Positions 32,841 through 44,700 of a DNA stretch of 64,000 nt are shown here, one piece after another (the stretch's first letter is position 1; each line of letters starts with the position of its first letter). Source of the stretch: Mucor racemosus (Eukaryota > Mucoromycota > Mucoromycetes > Mucorales > Mucoraceae); the NCBI GenBank assembly GCA_027405735.1, contig JAPEHQ010000011.1, forward strand, positions 682,001-746,000. The letters are read 5' to 3'. A model generated the notes under the pieces. It saw nothing but the letters and a program-made list of their open reading frames with translations. It was not told the origin of the DNA and ran no database searches. Both the position numbers and the translations under genes were made by a program.

Positions 32841-34556
32841 TTTATTTACATACTACTATTAGATTCCCCCTACTACCTCTCTCGCTATTCTTTATCACAC
32901 AGTTATAATATAGATAGAAACTTTTTAGAACATTCAAAGTGAATATAATTATTGTTTCAGAAGACCATGCAGAGTATGATAATGTTGATTGACCAGTGTT
33001 TCGGTCAGTTAGCATGTTACACATTTCAAAATCAAAAGAGTAACATCAGAAGCGGTTTACAAATTTTCAATGTTATAAAGGGGAAATATCACCTGTTCAA
33101 GGTTTATGTTATGATAATTCTTTGCATCGAGAAGTTGTATCGCGGGCTGAAATATAAAAATGCAACTGCCACATTTTAGGACAGATTTGACATTTAGTTG
33201 ATACCATTTCCTTTTAACACATATTACTTTGATTGCAAAAGAATTCACAGGATTTACCATTTTACTTTGTAACAAGATGTCGTCTTCATGTTTAAATCTG
33301 ATATTATTAACTAGTACATTTCCCAAATTTGAGTTTACAACATTTCGAAATCTGAAAAGGGATGATTTGTAATTAATGCTTACTTTTTTATTTTTGATAG
33401 AAACTGAAAATAAAAAATATATTATCCTACCTAAGATGTTACATCTAAATTTAAGTTTTGTTATTTTCATCTACTGTGCTCCATAGTTCAAAAAATACTC
33501 TTTAAGTATGAGAGTTCACTGTTTCACTGCTTAAAATTGACGTTTTACAGCAGTATATCTCGGGGGAAAATAAAGATACGAATCTAATTTTTGGTGGGAT
33601 CTGTTCCCTGTAAAATGTTCTTTAACATATTTAAATGTAATTTTTTTAATTTTTCATGTTTTGCGTCTTTTTTGATATTACAAGAAATTTGATATATAAA
33701 CAATTACTTTCCATGTTTTCAAATTATATTAATAACTCATATCTATCTATAGCAATTAAATTTTCTGAAATATATCAATTTTTGATAGAGAAAAGTCGAA
33801 AAAGGTGTAATGAATTCATCCAGACAATTTTTCATGAGCCATCACAAGTCCTTTTTTTCTCCGATCTCAAAAAAACACACGAAATCTTCGATTTATTCAC
33901 GAATAATGTAGTTAAATCTACAAGCAATAGCTTGATCTGTAGATAATTATTTGGATCATCTTATAGTAGAATTAAATTTTAAATTTTAGCTAAAATTGAA
34001 GAAGAAATACTGAAAAGGCTTTAAAAATTCAGTTTAGTTTAACGGAAAATTTTGTGACAAAATTTAATTAGAAACTTATATCATTCAATGAAGAGTACAA
34101 AATTACATATAAAACACTTAATACACTAGTCTAACTTACTATGCACTTTATTGAGTTTTTAAGATTTTAAATTTTTTGATCGATTTCTGATCAGATTTTG
34201 CATTTAAAATTTAAAAGTCCGCTATATGCTTTATGGGTTTTCTCAATACACACTAACAAAAACCACATCACGTTGACAGAATTCCTAAATTCCTGACATG
34301 TTTACAGATTATGTGCATCTAAAATGGGAGTTTGGTAGTTTTTTACTGTATACGGTGGTTTCAAAAAAAGTATTCTATCCTTCATCTTAATAGAAAATTG
34401 ACCTGTTTCCTTATAGTATATTTAGTACCATCTATGGCATATGTAGCGTATTTTTGAACCTTTAATTTCATCAATGGTAACGTGCTAGACCAAATTATAA
34501 AATTATGATTGGTGCTCTGTAAATGGAGCTTGTGATTCTAATTAAAACATACTACA

Positions 34557-34602
<46 letters not shown>

Positions 34603-34738
34603 GAAATTTAGTGTAATGAATGAATGGAACCTGAGCATGCCTAAGAAAAATACAAAATAGAGCAGGATTGCACATTTAATAATTTTTACCATGAGGCTTA
34701 AATCAACAATGACTATGTAACAAGTTTTATTATTAAAT
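32841..34738. other. AT-rich intergenic interval
   Basis: No supported gene; the small frames have no domain-like text. A dinucleotide tract (CA)n(TA)n is at about 34556-34603. A transposon-end-like sequence lies at 34349-34380 (see findings). Confidence 0.5.
34556..34603. repeat. (CA)n-(TA)n compound microsatellite
   Basis: About 13 CA units followed by ATACATATATATATATAT. Confidence 0.85.
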
Positions 34739-35729
34739 TTATATAACAGAAGCAAAGAAACCAAGAGTTTCCACATGCTGTCCAAGTTTTTTCTTCTCCA
34801 GGACCTTATTTTCATCGCTCACCAATTTGACATCAATATGATCTATCAGTGGTTTTGCTAATGCTGTAGCTGTTCCAATCATTTCATTCAGTAAACTAGG
34901 TTCAATGCTACCAGTTTGACCTTTCTTTATACCGCACACAAGACCATGTTTATTCACACCAACTGTCAATGTAACTTCAGAACACAATTCTTCCAAGATT
35001 GTAGGATCGATAATATAACGTTGTCCAATTTTATAAAGTGTCACACTGATAGGCAAATTCTCCCAACCTTTGATGGGTTCAGCATCTTCTACATCATCTA
35101 CAACTTCGAATTCAAATTCGCCATCTCCCAAATCCTCAATTTCAGTTTTAGGAATACGGGTATTATAAAGTGCTGCACGAGCGGTCATAATGATGCAGTC
35201 GAGTAAGTTTCCAGCTGCATCCATGACCATGGCATCAATATAAATAACCCAGCATTGTTGATCGGGAATGATACATAAACTCTCCAGATCAAGTCCACTT
35301 TGTGAGCCGTTAAAAAGACGATCCATAGCAAGTGTAAGTGAATTATTCAAATCATCTGCACCACGACCTTCAAATTGTTGTGAAGCACTAGGTGAGCTAA
35401 GAGATCAAATTAAAAAAAAAAAAAAAGGGTCAATGCATTGCTCATTATCGTCACACATTCTGTTGTCATATTTACCATTCCACGTTGCAAACAACACGTC
35501 CTTGTTTAGGTTTAGTAGGTTCGACTTGACCAATTTCTACTTTGACACCTACAAGAACATCACTATCACCTAAACGACAACGAGCACTTCCAGATGCTTG
35601 TGATAAAAGACCACTTTCTAATACAACATGACGATACTCAAGACGAGATCTACCATCAGCACGACAATCTTGCTCAACACCTTGTTCAATGTACTTTTTT
35701 TCTGCTGGTGATATAAGAGGTGCTGGCAT
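34739..35729 (-). CDS. RRP42: Exosome complex subunit RRP42 (EXOSC7), 303 aa
   Basis: RNase PH-fold subunit of the RNA exosome ring, which degrades and processes RNA; the eukaryotic subunit is structural rather than catalytic. Minus-strand exons: 35729-35476 and 35396-34739. Family text: AEKKYIEQGVEQDCRADGR at the N-terminus, SGSARCRLGDSDVLVGVK, VECSPSASQQFEGRGADDL spanning the splice, and CWVIYIDAMVMDAAGNLLDC. These match RRP42 better than RRP43 or RRP45. Length 303 against 291 for human EXOSC7. The start at MPAPLISPAE was chosen over an upstream in-frame ATG because family members begin shortly before AEK. The 3' end is not followed by another gene for 4 kb. Confidence 0.88.
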
Positions 35730-36056
35730 GTTTATGTATATAAATATTTTGATAAATGAAAATGTCGAGAACGCAAATTTATTTGGGAATATCAAGTCTT
35801 TTTAAGCAGTGGCTTTTTGAAGGCGGTGACTTTTTTTGATACAGAAGAATATTGATTTTATTTGAAATGTTGTTAAAGCAAGGTATTATTAATGGTTTTT
35901 TAAAGGGATAAAAAAGGTTTAAATTGAAAGACAAAAGAAAAAGAGTTACTATTTACTATTATGAAAGAAAGAAAGAAAGGAAAAAAGAAAAAACTGGGTA
36001 CTATTAAAAGGAAAAACGACAGGGATTATGTTGTAAAGATTTGTAGAAAAAAAAAA
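35730..36056. other. Intergenic between RRP42 and GT2 gene
   Basis: Short promoter of RRP42 plus the GT2 3' flank; GAAA-rich tract at 35962-35990. Confidence 0.5.
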
Positions 36057-37774
36057 TTATGCATTTGATGAATTGACAACCAAACCATTATTGTCGCCTC
36101 TAAATAACTTTTCTGATGTGATATATTTCTCTTGTCTGTTCAATAAACGTTTGACACATGCCAATGTTGATGGCAATGTCATAAACAGCCAAGCTGCTAC
36201 AGGCAAATTGATGTAATCAATCAAGTTGGACCATTTGCGACTTTCTTGTTTGGATTTAAACAAGAATTCACGATCAATTGCGCGATGTAATTGTTCATAT
36301 ACTGCCAAAGTACCAAATAATGGTAAAGGCAAACATAATGTGATGATACGAATTAAGCTCCATAAATGCCCAAAGAATTCGCTGGTCAAAATAGGATTAT
36401 CAGAAGGAGCAACCAATGCCAAAGAAGCAAAAGGTGGAAACAAGATGAATTGCATCAAGGGGACAGCAGCAAACATGAGCCAACCTGAAGTAGCAGGCAC
36501 CATGTGAGCTTCCAAGATAATAAAACAAACTTTGAGGCGTTCGAACAAACTAATTGAGGAAGAAGATGATTGGAATGCATTCTTGAGAGTATAAGCAACA
36601 TCTGCTACACCATTGTAATGACGCTTGGCTTGTACATAACGAGCGCTGACATTACTCAAATAGCTTTCAGTTTGAACGTTGGTTAAATTGATAGGTACAT
36701 AGATGGGAGCTGTACGCACTTGTCCTTGCGTTTTCCAAAAGCATTTCAACCACATATGCATGTCTTCGCCTACTGCATCTGCATCCGTATCCCAATAACC
36801 TACTTTATCTGCCAACACCATAGAGAGAGAGTAATTGCTGCAAGGAATACACATGCCTCTACTATTACTTAAATTGGACATAACCATAGCAGACCAAGTA
36901 ATATCTGTAACACGCACAGCAGCAGGTACATCAAAGCAATTACGAGAAAAGAAGATTGGAGGAGCACATAAGAGATGATAAGGATCTTCAGCCTTGTTCA
37001 ATGCTTCCTCGACTTCACGAATATAGAGCTCTGGTATAGCTGAGTCAGAATCGGATACAGTGATGATGATTCTGCGACGATCGATGCCATTTTCAACGAG
37101 TTTCATGCAACCATGACGAGCAGCATAGGCTACATTGGAACCTTTACCACGACTTTCTCCAGGAATATCAGAAGGATGACCAGTAATAACTACTTGAGCA
37201 AAACGATCACTGAAATAAGATTGAAGGCGACGAGCTTTAGCTTCCCACCCAGGCTCAGATTGTTCCATTGCTAAAATTAAACCATAATGGGTTTGAGCGG
37301 TACTAAATGAGGTAATTAATATCTGTTTGTATTCAACATTTTTCTTTCTAATTACCTATGATTAGCAATACGTTCAATTGTATCCTTCAAAAGGCCTTCT
37401 GGTTCAGCATAGTTGGGCACAATAAAAGCATGAAAATAGTGAGTATCTTCATAATATTGCAATTTTTCTTCTACATCTTCCAGTGTTTCATCATCGCTGT
37501 TCTGTTTGATAATTTCTGTATCTTCCTTTTTATTGCCAATGATAGTGTTGTCAAGTCTTTTATTCCATTTACGAATTGTCATTCTTATTTTGCGAGAAGT
37601 TAAAAAGAATTTACAAACATGATTTACTTGAGTGTATAAAAAAACGGTGAAATAAAGAAATAAAACTACAAGATAAGTACGGGGAAAGAAGAGTGGGCCT
37701 AAAGGAAGCACTGCCAATGAAGCAATGGGCACTAAAGGCGCAACCCACTCTGAGGGTGATAAGAGACGAGACAT
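36057..37774 (-). CDS. Family 2 glycosyltransferase, multi-pass membrane, ~554 aa
   Basis: Minus-strand exons: 37774-37356 and 37302-36057. The acceptor at 37303/37304 is the only one restoring the frame into TAQTHYGLILAMEQSEPGW. An upstream in-frame ATG (37837) would add 21 residues. Two or more N-terminal hydrophobic segments (VPIASLAVLPLGPLFF, TYLVVLFLYFTVFLY), then a cytosolic GT-A domain: FHAFIVPNYAEPEGLL, RGKGSNVAYAARHG, the DxD-like SDSDSAIPELY, and DAVGEDMHMWLKCFW with the catalytic ED. The usual QxxRW is replaced by QAKRHY. Three or four C-terminal membrane segments follow. The fold resembles processive or ceramide-type GT2 enzymes; donor and acceptor are not predictable. Confidence 0.75.
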
Positions 37775-37837
37775 ACAATAGAGATGAAAGAAGGTGGATG
37801 ATGATGATGGTAAAAGAAGAGAAGAAAAGGGAAACAA

Positions 37838-40800
37838 AAAAAAAAAAAATTAGACTAAAATAATAAAAAAAAAATGCGGGTTACTATGATTCAACAGCAT
37901 TTGCCCCACCATAAATATACACATCAATGGTATAACCGCATTATACACACACAATCAAGGTAACACACACACGCATTTCTTTCATTTAACCAACACAATC
38001 CTCGGTGAAAACTACGGCTGGCTCATACATGAAACTAACAGTACATCCAGCCTCTTATCGCCTTAGACACCCTCGGTGATCTTCCTTTTTGTAAAACCAT
38101 GATTGATTTGTATTCATCTCAACCAGTCACCAAACAGATCAGTTTTTTGGGCTGTTTCGCCGCTGGTTTTATCTCAAGAGTCCAATCAAACCATAGATAC
38201 TAAGCAAACCTTGGTCCATCTTGGCAATTAAATGGGAAATGAGCCATTTTTTTTTTTTTTTTTTTCAATGTTAATGTTTAAACTACAGACAATTAACTCC
38301 TACACAATAAAGTTGCAGCAATTAGCAACTCCCTGGCCAATATCTCGATTTGACTTTTAAACATTCAATACTATCAAACTTTTTCTAGTGGTTTTTTATT
38401 ATCGAATGCTGTCATATTAAAAAAAAAAAAGAAAAAAGAATTCCTTTAAAAAATTCAAGTATCCAATTAGAAAATCCAAGTATCCAATGAAAATTTTTGA
38501 AATTTATAGCGTTGGACTGAAAAGCCAAATAAAACAGAAACGCATCAAGTGATAGAGTCCAGGCTTTAATTCATAATTTGATCATCCAATATTTGCATTT
38601 AACTCTACTATCATGTCATTAGACGATTTCTCAATTAAATTCTATTTCAATCTCTATTCCTGGTTTTCTTTTCCGAGATCTGTCAGCTATCGCTTTGATT
38701 TACAAATTTTAAAATTAAGTTGCTAATTGCAGTTTTCCGTTTGTTATTATGTTACAACAACGATGAAAATGACTCAGGAACCAGAAAAGTAGTTTAATGT
38801 TTAAAATAAGGGTTTGTTAGACGGCTATAGAGCATTGTCTCGCCTAAGTTCTCAGTAGCATGAGTGTGTTCCCTATTTCACAAGCTAATATAATCAATAA
38901 TGATTTATTTCCATCTGATAAATATACTAAATAACAGAAAATGTATTGGAAATAATTATAATAATTGTTGGAAAGCTGCTGAACTGTCTCAGTTGTATTT
39001 GTTGAATGCAATACCCGAATATAACATTACTGTTGACCATCTGATAAATCAACTCATTCAAGAAACAAAAACTTACATTTTCCGGTATTTTTTATGTATA
39101 GTTGTTGAAATCAATATTGAGTATATATCCAAAGTTCTTAAAAAAATAGATATAAAACACATTGCGCTACAACTTTGATTATGCATAAAAAAGACGTATA
39201 TTTATCAATTTGATAGTTTTTATTGTCATTTATCATATATGTTGGTTTGGCTGTGATTTATCAGAATATAAATTATAGAAATTTATTCAATTAAAGAGAC
39301 ATCGTTTATATACTGGAATGAAATTAAGAGGGTTTATATATTATTCGATTCGAGGGAAATGATGGTATGATAAGGTATTATAAATGTTATTTAATAGTAA
39401 GATGTTGTGATACAATTTCATGCTGGAATACCATGCTGCTGGAAGCATGGTTCAGTTGATATTCAATGGACCAGATTTTCGGTTTTTGAACTATTGTTTA
39501 CTTTTGAATTTGGTATCCAGTTAAGACTGATACATCAGGCTGATTTAGCGCTATTTCAGATTTAAAATGGTCTGCTACGCCGCAAATCTCACTTGAAAAA
39601 AAAAACGGGCGTTAATACCTATGATTTAACTAGCAAATCAACAGGAAGCTGAAATCGTAATTCTGGGTACAATTACAGCCATAGTATATATTTTGAAGCT
39701 TTCAGCCCATTGAGCATTTTTCCAGTTGCTTTATTTTTTTAAGCAGAGAAAAACAGTTTATTTTTGAAATTTATTCTATACTCCTTCAAAAACAGCTGAT
39801 AGCTAATGAAATCAAGATATGTTATTTGTATACTCACTGCGTATTAAGTGCAATGTTAAAATTCAATTTTTAATCATTATTTGATTTTATAAAAAATTTC
39901 GAAAAATATCTGAAACAACCCATACAAAATAGTTTAAAAAAAATGAGTGCTTTCATTTCCCCATTTTTACAACAACTCGGGAAGGCTGAAACTTTGAAAT
40001 TCTGTGGATCAATACTAGATGTACCTACAGTATACAGCTGCAATGAATGCTCATTTGGGTCCATATTCGTCGTGAACTGATGAGCTTGCTGATCTTCTTA
40101 GTAGGCGTAAATGCAGTAGCAGGTAACCTATTTGTTGTTCAAACTTGCCAAACGCACAATGACTCATGGTCATAGAAGCTGGTATCCGAAATACTGATAG
40201 CACCTATTCATATCTATATTCATGAAAAGTGGCGCATTACTTGGACCTTGGATTCGTATTCATAGAGATTAGAAATTGTATTTAAATTGTTTTCAATAAA
40301 AATGCGCAGCAAGTTATAGGTACATTTTGGTGGTGGTTTTATCAACACACAGTTGGTTGTGGACGTTGCTCTTTGAGATCAGCGTGTCAAAGATACGTCC
40401 CTACTCTCATCATGTAAAGTTGGAAGTTATTGGGATCGAAATTCGCTGAGATAAGAAGGCTTCTGTTATCAATTTTTCACGGTTGTAAATGCAGTGTAAT
40501 TACATATTAAAAACGCTTGATAATAATGAAATAACCTAAATTTCAAGTGCCGCCCATAAAATATGATGCCGCTTGAAATGTGAACAACAATAATAAACAA
40601 ACGCTTCAATTGAACACAATAATAAATGTATGCTAAAAATATGAAATATCTTTTGAACCATACAGTGAGTTCCAAAACCCTTTCAATGTACATTACTGTT
40701 TTACCAAAACGTCGTGTAGGTGATAGCACCCTTTGATATGCCAAAAATCTAACAATTATAGGTTCAGGAACAATCATGAAAATCCAACATTGATCATAGA

Positions 40801-41144
40801 AATTCAACATGACCTAGTTGTCTTTTACTGTTTTTTTATACTTTTCTCCGCGAATATCTTCGTATATCTCACAAAAGAAACTGGTTAAATTAAATTACAC
40901 ACAAAACTAAAGAGAGTCTTTATTTAATATCAATAATTTGACCTATTTATATACAGATTCTATATTACAATTTCATCCATTAGATCTAGGGTTGTTGTCG
41001 AACCAAACTTATATTTTATATTAGTAAATTTGGCTGGCAAAACCCGGCTCGACACCGATACTAATTAGATCAAAAATTATTTACATTGGTAACATAAAAT
41101 AATATTTTAGGAAACATATATCATATAACTAAATATAGTGTCTC
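37838..41144. other. Intergenic, repeat-rich, upstream of the LTR element
   Basis: Contains a T run (38249-38265), a reverse-oriented copy of a dispersed repeat (39675-39922), a Tc1-end-like sequence (40661-40690) and short frames without domains. No gene supported. Confidence 0.5.
39675..39922 (-). repeat. Dispersed degenerate repeat, copy B
   Basis: On the minus strand, blocks such as GGTTGTTTCAGATA, CTGTTTTTGAAGGAGTATA, AAAGCAACTGGAAAA and ATGGGCTGAAA occur in the same order as in copy A (10484-10760, plus strand). Confidence 0.65.
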
Positions 41145-41673
41145 TGTTGTATTCCACCTACTAGTATCATACATTATCACCTTCTACAGTATCAATACAT
41201 CTTACAATCTATTGACTACGACATGTATTGAAGTGCAAGTCTTGATATCGGATATAAGAAACTCCTAGCGTACCAAGTTTAATCCAGTAATTACCAAGAA
41301 CGCTTGGACCTCAATTATGACACCACATTATTTCATCCCAGCAGTTAACCAATCAAGTAGTTATCAAATCAACATCCAAGCATATTTAGCGCAGCATTGA
41401 AACAACACAACTCACAAGCTCTGCAAGAACGGTTAAATTATGATTGATCCATTTCAATCCATAGATTACTATCAAACAGATCCAATAGTTCAATAGTGCC
41501 TTAAATTACATCTCAGGATCTCAATGTCTAATCAATATAAAAGGCCATACTTTTACATCTAAATAAACGATATCTTGTTTTTATTATACAGTTGAAGAAC
41601 TGATTAATCACTCATTCTTTTATAATTGTATTCTTTTTTAAGTAATATTTATCAATCCTGAAAATATACGACA
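41145..41673 (+). repeat. 5' LTR
   Basis: 529 bp, TGTTG...ACA. A TATA box (TATAAAAG, 41536-41543) and AATAAA (about 41562) mark the likely U3-R region. Confidence 0.93.
41536..41543 (+). promoter_or_regulatory. LTR promoter TATA box
   Basis: TATAAAAG inside the 5' LTR, 130 bp before its end; the same site recurs in the 3' LTR. Confidence 0.6.
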
Positions 41674-41720
41674 TTTTTTTTAATCAAATTTAATTCCTGT
41701 CCTCGCTATCGTTTATCAAT

Positions 41721-44700
41721 ATGGTCCATCAACAACAATCTACTCCTGCTCTCTCCGAATCTCCTTTGGTTACTATCCCAAATGATTCTCTCAATTCCTC
41801 TGCTCCTCCTGCTACTGAAAGTGATACCTGCGCTACTGGGGTCAATTCCCAATCAGACATTGGTGCATCTGACATGGACGTTGATTCTGATACGATGTCT
41901 TCAGTTGCCAGTATTTCCAACCCTGGTCAATTACTGCAACTTCATCGAACTATCAATCAATTAACCATTGATGCTACCCTTGCCTCCGCTAAGGTATCAT
42001 CCCTTCATGGTGAAGCTCGTCAGATTGCTGTTCGTGAACTCCAAGATCTCTCGACTACGATTCGTACTAGTATTGATTTACTCAATCATCTGCGTGCATC
42101 CAATGCCACCAGTAACGTACAATCTACGAGTCCCAGATCTGTTCCTGCATCAAAAGTTGTTTGCCCTAACAACTTGCCTCATTTCCAATGGGAAGGCTCT
42201 GTATTCGATGAAAGAAACACTATCTTTGTCGACGTCGACGCTTGCTTGACAAAGTTCCAAGATGTAATGTTCGCTTATAATCTTGACTTTGATGCCGAAT
42301 TTGGCCGCCTTGTTCCTCCTATGCTGAGTCCTACTCAAAGAACATGGTACCAATCATTCGTAGCCAATTCTAAACAACCTACATGGGCCGAATTCAAGGC
42401 TTCATTCAAGGCTAGATATGGCTTAAGTGTTCTTGACGATCGTCAAAAGTGTACGTCAGATCTTGTTGACATCTCATTGAATCCCGAGGAAACTCTCGAT
42501 TCATTTGTTGACAGGTTCAATGATCTTCGTCGTCGTGCTTTTGATCAAGTGCCTCCTCCTTTTTTGCTGGTGTCTCGATTTATGTTAGCTTTGCCTCAAC
42601 CTCTGCGCAGTCAAGTTAATATCGTTCGCCAAAGCAAAGAAGCTCATGGTGATGTCAGTGTCGATTTCATTATTCGCACTGCAAGAGATTTGTTGGCGTC
42701 TATGACTCCTTCTGAAGCGGCTGCCGCTATGAGCCGTAAAGAAGTAGTTAAGCATGAAAAGGGTACCAAAGCCTCAAAATGGGCCTTTACTTCTGCTGTT
42801 GACAACTCTCATTCATCCATCCCAATTCAAGGTGCAGCTGCATCCAAGATCAGCAAGCCTAACATGAAGAAAAGTGCTGGTATCTCTGGTAGATTTTGTG
42901 ATTATCACAAAAGCAAAGGCCATAATACCTCTGAGTGTCAAGCTTACGCTGCCAAGCTCGTTGAACAAGTGCCTGCTGCTTCCACTAGTACTCCATCTTC
43001 CTCTCCTCAAACTACTGGTCGCCCATTCAAGACAACTAGACCATCCTGTCGTAATTGTGGTGCTCCAAATTACGTATATGGTCACGTATGTAATACTGCA
43101 ACTCGTACTGGTGAATCTCCCAAGACTCCTGAACGTCGTTTCGGAATGATGCGTATCAGTGATTCTGAACCTGCCACAGTTGAACAGGATAAAACATCCA
43201 CTGTTACACCTGCTTCTGCTGCTACTAGTGCCTCGTCTCCTGCCAAAGTTACGGGTACCAAGAGTTCAAAGTTTTGCGTTTACCACAAGCGTAAATCACA
43301 CAACACTAGCGACTGTAACGCCTACGCTGCTTACATTGCTACATTGTCATCCAAAGCTTTGGATGGTGCCAAAGGTACCTCTGGTACTGATGCTGCTCCT
43401 AGTACTCCTGGTACTCCTTCATCTACTGTTACTAATACAGTTGCCCCTAGTGCAACTAGTGACACTACTACTACTACTGCTGCTAACCCTGCGTCTGCTA
43501 CTACAATCCAATCTACATCTGCTTCTGACGATGCTATGGATGTCGATGTCGTTGTTGCAACCGAAGCACACAAATGTAAGTTAAACGAATTCTCAAATTT
43601 ACCTATTAACAAATCTAACTCACTCCTCGTACCTTTAATCGTAGAATCCTACAAAGTGTATGGTGTACTAGATACTGGTTGTACATTCTCTATTTGCGCT
43701 CCTCAATTTGCTAAATCTTTGGGTATCCATATCGATCTATCCACTGATGGGCATATTCAATTAGGACACACTTCGACAACTAAACCTAGAATAGGCTCAT
43801 GTTACTTAAATATCTTTTATAATAAACGAAATTTTAAACATAAATTTGAAATATTTGACTTTTACACTGACTCAAACGATTGCCCAATACTTCTTGGACT
43901 AGACATCATGTCTCAATTGAATATTGGCATTACAGGTCTCACATCATCATGGTTTGAATACACTGGTCCTGAACTTCCTTCACCCATTGATCCCGATGTT
44001 GAACCCAACAACGATCCTTATGGATCCCCAACTGAACGAAATCTCGCTTACGCACAAATTGAACCTTTATTGAAAGAAAATGCTAACATTGATCTTGCTT
44101 CTACTTACTGTAACCTTCCAGGCGCTATTGTCCAATTGGAAACGATACCTAACAAAATTGCTTATCGTGCTCCATATCCGGTACCAATTGTCTACAAAGA
44201 AGCAGTACTAGCACAACTTGATCAATGGCAGAAGGATGGTGTGATTGAACGAAGTCCTAGTCATACTGGATGGAATCACCCACTTTTAGTCGTCGCTAAA
44301 AAGAATTCTGCTGGTGTATATTCTTTCGATAAACCTCGAATTGTCGCTGATGTTCGTTTATTCAACCAAATCCTCGTCAGTACGGATAAATATCAAATGC
44401 CACGCATCGATGACATTCATCAACGCTTCAGTGCTGCAAAGATAATAAGTTCCATCGACGTAAAGAGTTTTTTCACTAGTTTTTTAGTGGACAGACGCTT
44501 TCGATTTAAGTTGAGTTTCTCGTGTCCATTTACCAATCAGCAATATATGTGGCGCAAAGTTTGTTTCGGGATTTCCTTTATTGGCAATTTAACGTCACGC
44601 TGTCTTTCAAATTTATTCTCCGACATGCGAGAACATGTTTGTCTCTATGTCGACGATATTGGTGTGCTAAGTTTTAACGATTCACTTGAAGAACATACGC

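Noticed and set aside
43159..43584. Leu-rich plus-strand frame inside gag
   Set aside because: Alternate-frame reading of a Ser/Thr/Ala-rich Gag segment; pol is in the gag frame, so no frameshift product is needed.
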